Part shown: positions 24,702 through 35,672 of the stretch, one piece after another | Position numbering within the stretch: position 1 is the first letter of the stretch | How the letters are laid out: each line of letters opens with the position of its first letter | Assembly: GCA_963556195.1 (NCBI GenBank) | Contig: CAUVYP010000579.1 | Span: forward strand, 496,001-560,000 | Direction of reading: 5' to 3' | DNA: 64,000 nt | Source: Sepiola atlantica | Lineage: Eukaryota; Mollusca; Cephalopoda; Sepiida; Sepiolidae | The notes under the pieces: model-generated | What the model saw: the letters and a program-made list of their open reading frames with translations, nothing else | What the model was told of the DNA's origin: nothing | Database searches by the model: none | Translations under genes and position numbers: made by a program

Positions 24702-26933
24702 TTGTTGATGTTTTGCGTATTCAGTTTGTATCGACATATCTCCGGGAGTACAAGAGCTGAACTTCTGAAACTTGGTACTTCAGTAGAAAATGTGTGTCCG
24801 CTAATGTCTGCAAAGTTTCGGAGCACAATTCTTATAAATGTGGAAGTTATTAACAAAAGACTTATCAACTTTAAATCGCACTAAATTTTGTTTATGTTTT
24901 GCGTATTCAGTTTGTATCGACATATCTCCGGGAGTACAAGAGCTGAACTTCTGAAACTTGGTACATCAGTAGAAAATGTGTGTCCGCTATTGTCTGCAAA
25001 GTTTCGGAGCACAATTCTCATAAATGTGGAAGTTATAAACAAAAGCGATATCAACTTAAAATCGCACTAAATTTTGTTGATGTTTTGCGTATTCAGTTTG
25101 TATCGACATATCTCCGGGAGTACAAGAGCTGAACTTCTGAAACTTGGTACTTCAGTAGAAAATGTGTGTCCGCTAATGTCTGCAAAGTTTCAGAGCACAA
25201 TTTGTATAAATGTGGAAGTTATAAACACAAGCGATATCAACTTAAAATCGCACTAAATTTTGTTGATGTTTTGCGTATTCAGTTTGTATCGACATATCTC
25301 CGGGAGTACAAGAGCTGAACTTCTGAAACTTGGTACTTCAGTAGAAAATGTGTGTCCGCTAATGTCTGCAAAGTTTCGGAGCACAATTCTTATAAATGTG
25401 GAAGTTATAAACAAAAGCGATATCAACTTAAAATCGCACTAAATTTTGTTGATGTTTTGCGTATTCAGTTTGTATCGACATATCTCCGGGAGTACAAGAG
25501 CTGAACTTCTGAATCTTGGTACTTCAGTAGAAAATGTGTGTCCGCTAATGTCTGCAAAGTTTCAGAGCACAATTTGTATAAATGTGGAAGTTATAAACAC
25601 AAGCGATATCAACTTAAAATCGCACTAAATTTTGTTGATGTTTTGCGTATTCAGTTTGTATCGACATATCTCCGGGAGTACAAGAGCTGAACTTCTGAAA
25701 GTTTGTACTTCAGTAGAAAATGTGTGTCCGCTAATGTCTGCAAAGTTTCGGAGCACAATTCTTATAAATGTGGAAGTTATTAACACAAGCGATATACCTT
25801 TTAAATCGCACTAAATTTTGTTGATGTTTTGCGTATTCAGTTTGTATCGACATATCTCCGGGAGTACAAGAGCTGAACTTCTGAAACTTGGTACTTCAGT
25901 AGAAAATGTGTGTCCGCTAAGGTCTGCAAAGTTTCAGAGCACAATTCTTATAAATGTGGAAGTTATTAACACAAGCGATATACCTTTTAAATCGCACTAA
26001 ATTTTGTTGATGTTTTGCGTATTCAGTTTGTATCGACATATCTCCGGGAGTACAAGAGCTGAACTTCTGAAACTTGGTACTTCAGTAGAAAATGTGTGTC
26101 CGCTAATGTCTGCAAAGTTTCAGAGCACAATTCTTATAAATGTGGAAGTTATAAACAAAAGCGATATCAACTTAAAATCGCACTAAATTTTGTTGATGTT
26201 TTGCGTATTCAGTTTGTATCGACATATCTCCGGGAGTACAAGAGCTGAACTTCTGAAACTTGGTACTTCAGTAGAAAATGTGTGTCCGCTAATGTCTGCA
26301 AAGTTTCGGAGCACAATTCTTATAAATGTGGAAGTTATAAACAAAAGCGATATCAACTTAAAATCGCACTAAATTTTGTTGATGTTTTGCGTATTCAGTT
26401 TGTATCGACATATCTCCGGGAGTACAAGAGCTGAACTTCTGAAACTTGGTACTTCAGTAGAAAATGTGTGTCCGCTAATGTCTGCAAAGTTTCGGAGCAC
26501 AATTCTTATAAATGTGGAAGTTATTAACACAAGCGATATACCTTTTAAATCGCACTAAATTTTGTTGATGTTTTGCGTATTCAGTTTGTATCGACATATC
26601 TCCGGGAGTACAAGAGCTGAACTTCTGAAACTTGGTACTTCAGTAGAAAATGTGTGTCCGCTAATGTCTGCAAAGTTTCAGAGCACAATTCTTATAAATG
26701 TGGAAGTTATAAACAAAAGCGATATCAACTTAAAATCGCACTAAATTTTGTTGATGTTTTGCGTATTCAGTTTGTATCGACATATCTCCGGGAGTACAAG
26801 AGCTGAACTTCTGAAACTTGGTACTTCAGTAGAAAATGTGTGTCCGCTAATGTCCGCAAAGTTTCAGAGCACAATTCTTATAAATGTGGAAGTTATTAAC
26901 AAAAGCGATATCAACTTAAAATCGCACTAAATT
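24702..26933. repeat. Second HOR type, 12-monomer unit b (2232 bp)
   Basis: Head tail C (24702) followed by a TTTATG/CTCATAA monomer that has CTTGGTACATC rather than CTTCGTACATC. The unit then carries tail D, tail A, a GAATCTTGG/tail-D monomer (25446), GAAAGTTTGTAC (25632), CTAAGGTCTG (25818), and the TGTCCGCAAAG monomer (26748). The markers from 23400 to about 25440 and from 25632 to about 27670 agree at an offset of 2232, indicating a recent tandem duplication. Confidence 0.87.
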
Positions 26934-29351
26934 TTGTTGATGTTTTGCGTATTCAGTTTGTATCGACATATCTCCGGGAGTACAAGAGCTGAACTTCTGA
27001 AACTTGGTACTTCAGTAGAAAATGTGTGTCCGCTAATGTCTGCAAAGTTTCGGAGCACAATTCTTATAAATGTGGAAGTTATTAACAAAAGACTTATCAA
27101 CTTTAAATCGCACTAAATTTTGTTTATGTTTTGCGTATTCAGTTTGTATCGACATATCTCCGGGAGTACAAGAGCTGAACTTCTGAAACTTGGTACATCA
27201 GTAGAAAATGTGTGTCCGCTATTGTCTGCAAAGTTTCGGAGCACAATTCTCATAAATGTGGAAGTTATAAACAAAAGCGATATCAACTTAAAATCGCACT
27301 AAATTTTGTTGATGTTTTGCGTATTCAGTTTGTATCGACATATCTCCGGGAGTACAAGAGCTGAACTTCTGAAACTTGGTACTTCAGTAGAAAATGTGTG
27401 TCCGCTAATGTCTGCAAAGTTTCAGAGCACAATTTGTATAAATGTGGAAGTTATAAACACAAGCGATATCAACTTAAAATCGCACTAAATTTTGTTGATG
27501 TTTTGCGTATTCAGTTTGTATCGACATATCTCCGGGAGTACAAGAGCTGAACTTCTGAAACTTGGTACTTCAGTAGAAAATGTGTGTCCGCTAATGTCTG
27601 CAAAGTTTCGGAGCACAATTCTTATAAATGTGGAAGTTATAAACAAAAGCGATATCAACTTAAAATCGCACTAAATTTTGTTGATGTTTTGCGTATTCAG
27701 TTTGTATCGACATATCTCCGGGAGTACAAGAGCTGAACTTCTGAATCTTGGTACTTCAGTAGAAAATGTGTGTCCGCTAATGTCTGCAAAGTTTCGGAGC
27801 ACAATTCTTATAAATGTGGAAGTTATTAACACAAGCGATATATCTTTTAAATCGCACTAAATTTTGTTGATGTTTTGCGTATTCAGTTTGTATCGACATA
27901 TCTCCGGGAGTACAAGAGCTGAACTTCTGAAACTTGGTACTTCAGTAGAAAATGTGTGTCCGCTAATGTCTGCAAAGTTTCGGAGCACAATTCTTATAAA
28001 TGTGGAAGCTATAAACACAAGCGATATCAACTTAAAATCGCACTAAATTTTGTTGATGTTTTGCGTATTCAGTTTGTATCGACATATCTCCGGGAGTACA
28101 AGAGCTGAACTTCTGAAACTTGGTACTTCAGTAGAAAATGTGTGTCCGCTAATGTCTGCAAAGTTTCGGAGCACAATTCTTATAAATGTGGAAGTTATTA
28201 ACACAAGCGATATACCTTTTAAATCGCACTAAATTTTGTTGATGTTTTGCGTATTCAGTTTGTATCGACATATCTCCGGGAGTACAAGAGCTGAACTTCT
28301 GAAACTTGGTACTTCAGTAGAAAATGTGTGTCCGCTAAGGTCTGCAAAGTTTCAGAGCACAATTCTTATAAATGTGGAAGTTATTAACACAAGCGATATA
28401 CCTTTTAAATCGCACTAAATTTTGTTGATGTTTTGCGTATTCAGTTTGTATCGACATATCTCCGGGAGTACAAGAGCTGAACTTCTGAAACTTGGTACTT
28501 CAGTAGAAAATGTGTGTCCGCTAATGTCTGCAAAGTTTCAGAGCACAATTCTTATAAATGTGGAAGTTATAAACAAAAGCGATATCAACTTAAAATCGCA
28601 CTAAATTTTGTTGATGTTTTGCGTATTCAGTTTGTATCGACATATCTCCGGGAGTACAAGAGCTGAACTTCTGAAACTTGGTACTTCAGTAGAAAATGTG
28701 TGTCCGCTAATGTCTGCAAAGTTTCGGAGCACAATTCTTATAAATGTGGAAGTTATAAACAAAAGCGATATCAACTTAAAATCGCACTAAATTTTGTTGA
28801 TGTTTTGCGTATTCAGTTTGTATCGACATATCTCCGGGAGTACAAGAGCTGAACTTCTGAAACTTGGTACTTCAGTAGAAAATGTGTGTCCGCTAATGTC
28901 TGCAAAGTTTCGGAGCACAATTCTTATAAATGTGGTAGTTATTAACACAAGCGATATACCTTTTAAATCGCACTAAATTTTGTTGATGTTTTGCGTATTC
29001 AGTTTGTATCGACATATCTCCGGGAGTACAAGAGCTGAACTTCTGAAACTTAGTACTTCAGTAGAAAATGTGTGTCCGCTAATGTCTGCAAAGTTTCAGA
29101 GCACAATTCTTATAAATGTGGAAGTTATAAACAAAAGCGATATCAACTTAAAATCGCACTAAATTTTGTTGATGTTTTGCGTATTCAGTTTGTATCGACA
29201 TATCTCCGGGAGTACAAGAGCTGAACTTCTGAAACTTGGTACTTCAGTAGAAAATGTGTGTCCGCTAATGTCTGCAAAGTTTCAGAGCACAATTCTTATA
29301 AATGTGGAAGTAATAAACACAAGCGATATCAACTTAAAATTGCACTAAATT
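26934..29351. repeat. Second HOR type, 13-monomer unit, partly diverged (2418 bp)
   Basis: It starts like unit b (tail C, TTTATG/CTCATAA, tail D, tail A, GAATCTTGG), but at 27678 the GAATCTTGG monomer continues with TTTCGGAG and GATATATCTTTTAA in place of the tail-D half. A GAAGCTATAAACAC monomer (27864) is inserted, then the order resumes with CTAAGGTCTG at 28236. Late monomers have private changes: TGTGGTAGTT near 28934, CTTAGTACTTC near 29050, and GAAGTAATAAACAC with AAAATTGCAC near 29310-29345. The expected next tail-C head is absent. Confidence 0.75.
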
Positions 29352-31769
29352 TTGTTGATGTTTTGCGTATTCAGTTTGTATCGACATATCTCCGGGAGTA
29401 CAAGAGCTGAACTTCTGAAACTTGGTACTTCAGTAGAAAATGTGTGTCCGCTAATGTCTGCAAAGTTTCGGAGCACAATTCTTATAAATGTGGAAGTTAT
29501 AAACAAAAGCGATATCAACTTAAAATCGCACTAAATTTTGTTGATGTTTTGCGTATTCAGTTTGTATCGACATATCTCCGGGAGTACAAGAGCTGAACTT
29601 CTGAAACTTGGTACTTCAGTAGAAAATGTGTGTCCGCTAATGTCTGCAAAGTTTCGGAGCACAATTCTTATAAATGTGGAAGTTATTAACACAAGCGATA
29701 TACCTTTTAAATCGCACTAAATTTTGTTGATGTTTTGCGTATTCCGTTTGTATCGACATATCTCCGGGAGTACAAGAGCTGAACTTCTGAAACTTGGTAC
29801 TTCAGTAGAAAATGTGTGTCCGCTAATGTCTGCAAAGTTTCAGAGCACAATTCTTATAAATGTGGAAGTTATAAACAAAAGCGATATCAACTTAAAATCG
29901 CACTAAATTTTGTTGATGTTTTGCGTATTCAGTTTGTATCGACATATCTCCGGGAGTACAAGAGCTGAACTTCTGAAACTTGGTACTTCAGTAGAAAATG
30001 TGTGTCCGCTAATGTCTGCAAAGTTTCAGAGCACAATTTGTATAAATGTGGAAGTTATAAACAAAAGCGATATCAACTTAAAATCGCACTAAATTTTGTT
30101 GATGTTTTGCGTATTCAGTTTGTATCGACATATCTCCGGGAGTACAAAAGCTGAACTTCTGAAACTTGGTACTTCAGTAGAAAATGTGTGTCCGCTAATG
30201 TCTGCAAAGTTTCGGAGCACAATTCTTATAAATGTGGAAGCTATAAACAAAAGCGATATCAACTTAAAATCGCACTAAATTTTGTTGATGTTTTGCGTAT
30301 TCAGTTTGTATCGACATATCTCCGGGAGTACAAGAGCTGAACTTCTGAAACTTGGTACTTCAGTAGAAAATGTGTGTCCGCTAATGTCTGCAAAGTTTCG
30401 GAGCACAATTCTTATAAATGTGGAAGTTATTAACACAAGCGATATACCTTTTAAATCGCACTAAATTTTGTTGATGTTTTGCGTATTCAGTTTGTATCGA
30501 CATATCTCCGGGAGTACAAGAGCTGAACTTCTGAAACTTGGTACTTCAGTAGAAAATGTGTGTCCGCTAATGTCTGCAAAGTTTCAGAGCACAATTCTTA
30601 TAAATGTGGAAGTTATAAACAAAAGCGATATCAACTTAAAATCGCACTAAATTTTGTTGATGTTTTGCGTATTCAGTTTGTATCGACATATCTCCGGGAG
30701 TACAAGAGCTGAACTTCTGAAACTTGGTACTTCAGTAGAAAATGTATGTCCGCTAATGTCTGCAAAGTTTCAGAGCACAATTTGTATAAATGTGGAAGTT
30801 ATAAACGCAAGCGATATCAACTTAAAATCGCACTAAATTTTGTTGATGTTTTGCGTATTCAGTTTGTATCGACATATCTCCGGGAGTACAAGAGCTGAAC
30901 TTCTGAAACTTGGTACTTCAGTAGAAAATGTGTGTCCGCTAATGTCTGCAAAGTTTCGGAGCACAATTCTTATAAATGTGGAAGTTATAAACAAAAGCGA
31001 TATCAACTTAAAATCGCACTAAATTTTGTTGATGTTTTGCGTATTCAGTTTGTATCGACATATCTCCGGGAGTACAAGAGCTGAACTTCTGAAACTTGGT
31101 ACTTCAGTAGAAAATGTGTGTCCGCTAATGTCTGCAAAGTTTCGGAGCACAATTCTTATAAATGTGGAAGTTATTAACACAAGCGATATACCTTTTAAAT
31201 CGCACTAAATTTTGTTGATGTTTTGCGTATTCAGTTTGTATCGACATATCTCCGGGAGTACAAGAGCTGAACTTCTGAAACTTGGTACTTCAGTAGAAAA
31301 TGTGTGTCCGCTAATGTCTGCAAAGTTTCAGAGCACAATTTGTATAAATGTGGAAGTTATAAACACAAGCGATATACCTTTAAAATCGCACTAAATTTTG
31401 TTGATGTTTTGCGTATTCAGTTTGTATCGACATATCTCCGGGAGTACAAGAGCTGAACTTCTGAAACTTGGTACTTCAGTAGAAAATGTGTGTCCGCTAA
31501 TGTCTGCAAAGTTTCGGAGCACAATTCTTATAAATGTGGAAGTTATAAACAAAAGCGATATCAACTTAAAATCGCACTAAATTTTGTTGATGTTTTGCGT
31601 ATTCAGTTTGTATCGACATATCTCCGGGAGTACAAGAGCTGAACTTCTGAAACTTGGTACTTCAGTAGAAAATGTGTGTCCGCTAATGTCTGCAAAGTTT
31701 CGGAGCACAATTCTTATAAATGTGGAAGTTATAAACAAAAGCGATATCAACTTAAAATCGCACTAAATT
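29352..31769. repeat. Scrambled monomers without a clear HOR
   Basis: Thirteen monomers of the common types follow one another without a period I can recognise. Distinctive copies include ATTCCGTTTG at 29742-29751 area, a tail-A monomer carrying AATTTGTATAAAT (29910), ACAAAAGCTG in the 30096 monomer, a tail-E monomer (30654) and a monomer with AATTTGTATAAAT joined to GATATACCTTTAAAATC (31212). No gene or non-satellite insertion is visible here. Confidence 0.7.
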
Positions 31770-33629
31770 TTGTTGATGTTTTGCGTATTCAGTTTGTATC
31801 GACATATCTCCGGGAGTACAAGAGCTGAACTTCTGAAACTTCGTACATCAGTAGAAAATGTGTGTCCGCTATTGTCTGCAAAGTTTCGGAGCACAATTCT
31901 CATAAACGTGGAAGTTATAAACAAAAGCGATATCAACTTAAAATCGCACTAAATTTTGTTGATGTTTTGCGTATTCAGTTTGTATCGACATATCTCCGGG
32001 AGTACAAGAGCTGAACTTCTGAAACTTGGTACTTCAGTAGAAAATGTGTGTCCGCCAATGTCTGCAAAGTTTCGGAGCACAATTCTTATAAATGTGGAAG
32101 TTATTAACACAAGCGATATACCTTTTAAATCGCACTAAATTTTGTTGATGTTTTGCGTATTCAGTTTGTATCGACATATCTCCGGGAGTACAAGAGCTGA
32201 ACTTCTGAAACTTGGTACTTCAGTAGAAAATGTGTGTCCGCTAATGTCTGCAAAGTTTCAGAGCACAATTCTTATAAATGTGGAAGTTATAAACAAAAGC
32301 GATATCAACTTAAAATCGCATTAAATTTTGTTGATGTTTTGCGTATTCAGTTTGTATCGACATATCTCCGGGAGTACAAGAGCTGAACTTCTGAAACTTG
32401 GTACTTCAGTAGAAAATGTGTGTCCGCTAATGTCTGCAAAGTTTCAGAGCACAATTTGTATAAATGTGGAAGTTATAAACACAAGCGATATCAACTTAAA
32501 ATCGCACTAAATTTTGTTGATGTTTTGCGTATTCAGTTTGTATCGACATATCTCCGGGAGTACAAGAGCTGAACTTCTGAAACTTGGTACTTCAGTAGAA
32601 AATGTGTGTCCGCTAATGTCTGCAAAGTTTCGGAGCACAATTCTTATAAATGTGGAAGTTATTAACACAAGCGATATACCTTTTAAATCGCACTAAATTT
32701 TGTTGATGTTTTGCGTATTCAGTTTGTATCGACATATCTCCGGGAGTACAAGAGCTGAACTTCTGAAACTTGGTACTTCAGTAGAAAATGTGTGTCCGCT
32801 AATGTCTGCAAAGTTTCAGAGCACAATTCTTATAAATGTGGAAGTTATAAACAAAAGCGATATCAACTTAAAATCGCACTAAATTTTGTTGATGTTTTGC
32901 GTATTCAGTTTGTATCGACATATCTCCGGGAGTACAAGAGCTGAACTTCTGAAACTTGGTACTTCAGTAGAAAATGTGTGTCCGCTAATGTCTGCAAAGT
33001 TTCGGAGCACAATTCTTATAAATGTGGAAGTTATAAACAAAAGCGATATCAACTTAAAATCGCACTAAATTTTGTTGATGTTTTGCGTATTCAGTTTGTA
33101 TCGACATATCTCCGGGAGTAGAAGAGCTGAACTTCTGAAACTTGGTACTTCAGTAGAAAATGTGTGTCCGCTAATGTCTGCAAAGTTTCGGAGCACAATT
33201 CTTATAAATGTGGAAGTTATTAACACAAGCGATATACCTTTTAAATCGCACTAAATTTTGTTGATGTTTTGCGTATTCAGTTTGTATCGACATATCTCCG
33301 GGAGTACAAGAGCTGAACTTCTGAAACTTGGTACTTCAGTAGAAAATGTGTGTCCGCTAATGTCTGCAAAGTTTCAGAGCACAATTCTTATAAATGTGGA
33401 AGTTATAAACAAAAGCGATATCAACTTAAAATCGCACTAAATTTTGTTGATGTTTTGCGTATTCAGTTTGTATCGACATATCTCCGGGAGTACAAGAGCT
33501 GAACTTCTGAAACTTGGTACTTCAGTAGAAAATGTGTGTCCGCTAATGTCTGCAAAGTTTCGGAGCACAATTCTTATAAATGTGGAAGTTATTAACACAA
33601 GCGATATACCTTTTAAATCGCACTAAATT
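31770..33629. repeat. Ten monomers resembling the second HOR type
   Basis: The order CTTCGTACATC/CTCATAA (31770), tail B (31956, with CCGCCAATG), TTTCAGAG/tail A with GCATTAA (32142), tail D (32328), tail B, TTFCAGAG-type/tail A, tail A parallels the unit at 20610, without the CTAAGGTCTG monomer. The TTFCAGAG-type label means the TTTCAGAG class. A tail-B monomer with GAGTAGAAGAGC (33072) is shared with the block at 44594. This stretch links the second and third HOR systems. Confidence 0.6.
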
Positions 33630-34001
33630 TTGTTGATGTTTTGCGTATTCAGTTTGTATCGACATATCTCCGGGAGTACAAGAGCTGAACTTCTGAAACT
33701 TGGTACTTCAGTAGAAAATGTGTGTCCGCTAATGTCTGCAAAGTTTCGGAGCACAATTCTTATAAATGTGGAAGTTATTAACAAAAGACTTATCAACTTT
33801 AAATCGCACTAAATTTTGTTTATGTTTTGCGTATTCAGTTTGTATCGACATATCTCCGGGAGTACAAGAGCTGAACTTCTGAAACTTGGTACATCAGTAG
33901 TAAATGTGTGTCCGCTATTGTGTGCAAGGTTTCGGAGCACAATTCCCATAAATGTGGAAGTTATAAACAAAAGCGATATCAACTTAAAATCGCACTAAAT
34001 T
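33630..34001. repeat. Tail-C monomer plus full-length GTGTGCAAGG monomer
   Basis: The monomer at 33816 is the first of the GTGTGCAAGG family: TTTATG, GGTACATCAGTAGTAAATG, CGCTATTGTGTGCAAGG and ATTCCCATAAAT, with no deletion. Relatives with the same marks lie at 44966 (also with AAATGTATAAG), 55563 and 62072. It looks close to the ancestor of the 184-bp monomers that follow downstream. Confidence 0.75.
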
Positions 34002-34745
34002 TTGTTGATGTTTTGCGTATTCAGTTTGTATCGACATATCTCCGGGAGTACAAGAGCTGAACTTCTGAAACTTGGTACTTCAGTAGAAAATGTGTGTCCG
34101 CTAATGTCTGCAAAGTTTCGGAGCACAATTCTTATAAATGTGAAAGTTATTAACACAAGCGATATACCTTTTAAATCGCACTAAATTTTGTTGATGTTTT
34201 GCGTATTCAGTTTGTATCGACATATCTTCGGGAGTACAAGAGCTGAACTTCTGAAACTTACTACTTCAGTAGACAATGTTTGTCCGCTAATGTCTGCAAA
34301 GTTTCAGAGCACAATTCTTATAAATGTGGAAGTTATAAACAAAAGCGATATCAACTTAAAATCGCACTAAATTTTGTTGATGTTTTGCGTATTCAGTTTG
34401 TATCGACATATCTCCGTGAGTACAAGAGCTGAACTTCTGAAATTTGGTACTTCAGTAGAAAATGTGTGTCCGCTAATGTCTGCAAAGTTTCAGAGCACAA
34501 TTTGTATAAATGTGGAAGTTATAAACACAAGCGATATCAACTTAAAATCGCACTAAATTTTGTTGATGTTTTGCGTATTCAGTTTGTATCGACATATCTC
34601 CGGGAGTACAAGAGCTGAACTTCTGAAACTTACTACTTCAGTAGAAAATGTGTGTCCGCTAATGTCTGCAAAGTTTCGGAGCACCATTCTTATAAATGTG
34701 GAAGTTATTAACAAAAGACTTATCAACTTTAAATCGCACTAAATT

Positions 34746-34929
34746 TTGTTTATGTTTTGCGTATTCAGTTTGTATCGACATATCTCCGGGGTACAAGAGC
34801 TGAACTTCTGAAACTTGGTACATCAGTAGAAAATGTGTGTCCGCTATTGTGTGCAAGGTTTCGGAGCACAATTCTCATAAATGTGGAAGTAATAACAAAA
34901 GCGATATCAACTTAAAATCGCACTAAATT
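34746..34929. repeat. 184-bp monomer with two single-base deletions
   Basis: TCTCCGGGGTACAAG (near 34783-34797) lacks the A of the usual CGGGAGTAC. GAAGTAATAACAAAAG (near 34886-34901) is one base shorter than the usual GAAGTTATAAACAAAAG and also has T to A. It carries TTTATG, GTACATCAG, GTGTGCAAGG and CTCATAA. Identical-looking monomers lie at 36417-36600, 39018-39201 and 45896-46079. Confidence 0.92.
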
Positions 34930-35301
34930 TTGTTGATGTTTTGCGTATTCAGTTTGTATCGACATATCTCCGGGAGTACAAGAGCTGAACTTCTGAAACT
35001 TGGTACTTCAGTAGAAAATGTGTGTCCGCTAATGTCTGCAAAGTTTCGGAGCACAATTCTTATAAATGTGGAAGTTATAAACAAAAGCGATATCAACTTA
35101 AAATCGCACTAAATTTTGTTGATGTTTTGCGTATTCAGTTTGTATCGACATATCTCCGGGAGTACAAGAGCTGAACTTCTGAAACTTGGTACTTCAGTAG
35201 AAAATGTGTGTCCGCTAATGTCTGCAAAGTTTCGGAGCACAATTCTTATAAATGTGGAAGTTATTAACACAAGCGATATACCTTTTAAATCGCACTAAAT
35301 T

Positions 35302-35487
35302 TTGTTGATGTTTTGCGTATTCAGTTTGTATTGACATATCTCCGGGAGTACAAGAGCTGAACTTCTGAAACTTGGTACTTCAGTAGAAAATGTGTGTCCG
35401 CTAATGTCTGCAAAGTTTCAGAGCACAATTCTTATAAATGTGGAAGTTATAAACAAAAGCGATATCAACTTAAAATCGCACTAAATT
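35302..35487. repeat. GTATTGAC monomer, first of 15 copies
   Basis: C to T at 35332 turns GTATCGAC into GTATTGAC, a CpG-to-TpG change, in a TTTCAGAG/tail-A monomer. I see the same mark in monomers starting at 36973, 37716, 39574, 40317, 41805, 42548, 46452, 47195, 48311, 49054, 50170, 50913, 56679 and 57422. All are in the third HOR system. The 40317 copy differs by having TTTCGGAG. The change creates a TGA in the frame that is open elsewhere. Confidence 0.88.
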
Positions 35488-35672
35488 TTGTTGATGTTTT
35501 GCGTATTCAGTTTGTATCGACATATCTCCGGGAGTACAAGAGCTGAACTTCTGAAACTTGGTACTTCAGTAGAAGATGTGTGTCCGCTATTGTGTGCAAG
35601 GTTTCGGAGCACAATTCTCATAAATGTGGAAGTAATAACAAAAGCGATATCAACTTAAAATCGCACTAAATT
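35488..35672. repeat. 185-bp anchor monomer, first of eight
   Basis: It starts with TTGATG, an intact CTCCGGGAG and GGTACTTCAG like ordinary monomers, but from CGCTATTGTGTGCAAGG onward it matches the 184-bp type, including CTCATAA and the short GAAGTAATAAC. The other anchors start at 37159, 39760, 41991, 46638, 48497, 50356 and 56865. The structure suggests recombination between an ordinary and a 184-bp monomer. This copy has a private GAAGATGTG (35571-35580 area). Confidence 0.9.

Larger units (their letters stand above)
34002..35672. repeat. Third HOR system, 9-monomer unit a (1671 bp)
   Basis: Order: TGTGAAAGTT/tail B (34002), ATCTTCGGG with CTTACTACTTC (34188), TCTCCGTGAG with AATTTGG and tail D (34374), CTTACTACTTC with tail C and GCACCATTC (34560), a 184-bp monomer (34746), tail A, tail B, a GTATTGAC monomer (35302) and a 185-bp anchor (35488). 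The length is 9 x 186 minus 3, which matches the two shortened monomers. Confidence 0.88.

Noticed and set aside
34659..34871. Minus-strand frames of 70 codons (34659, 36330, 38931, 45809) and 119 codons (22277-22636)
   Set aside because: The 70-codon frames exist only where the single-base deletion of the 184-bp monomer shifts the frame. The 119-codon frame depends on the A-to-T change at 22465. Neither is conserved in neighbouring monomers.
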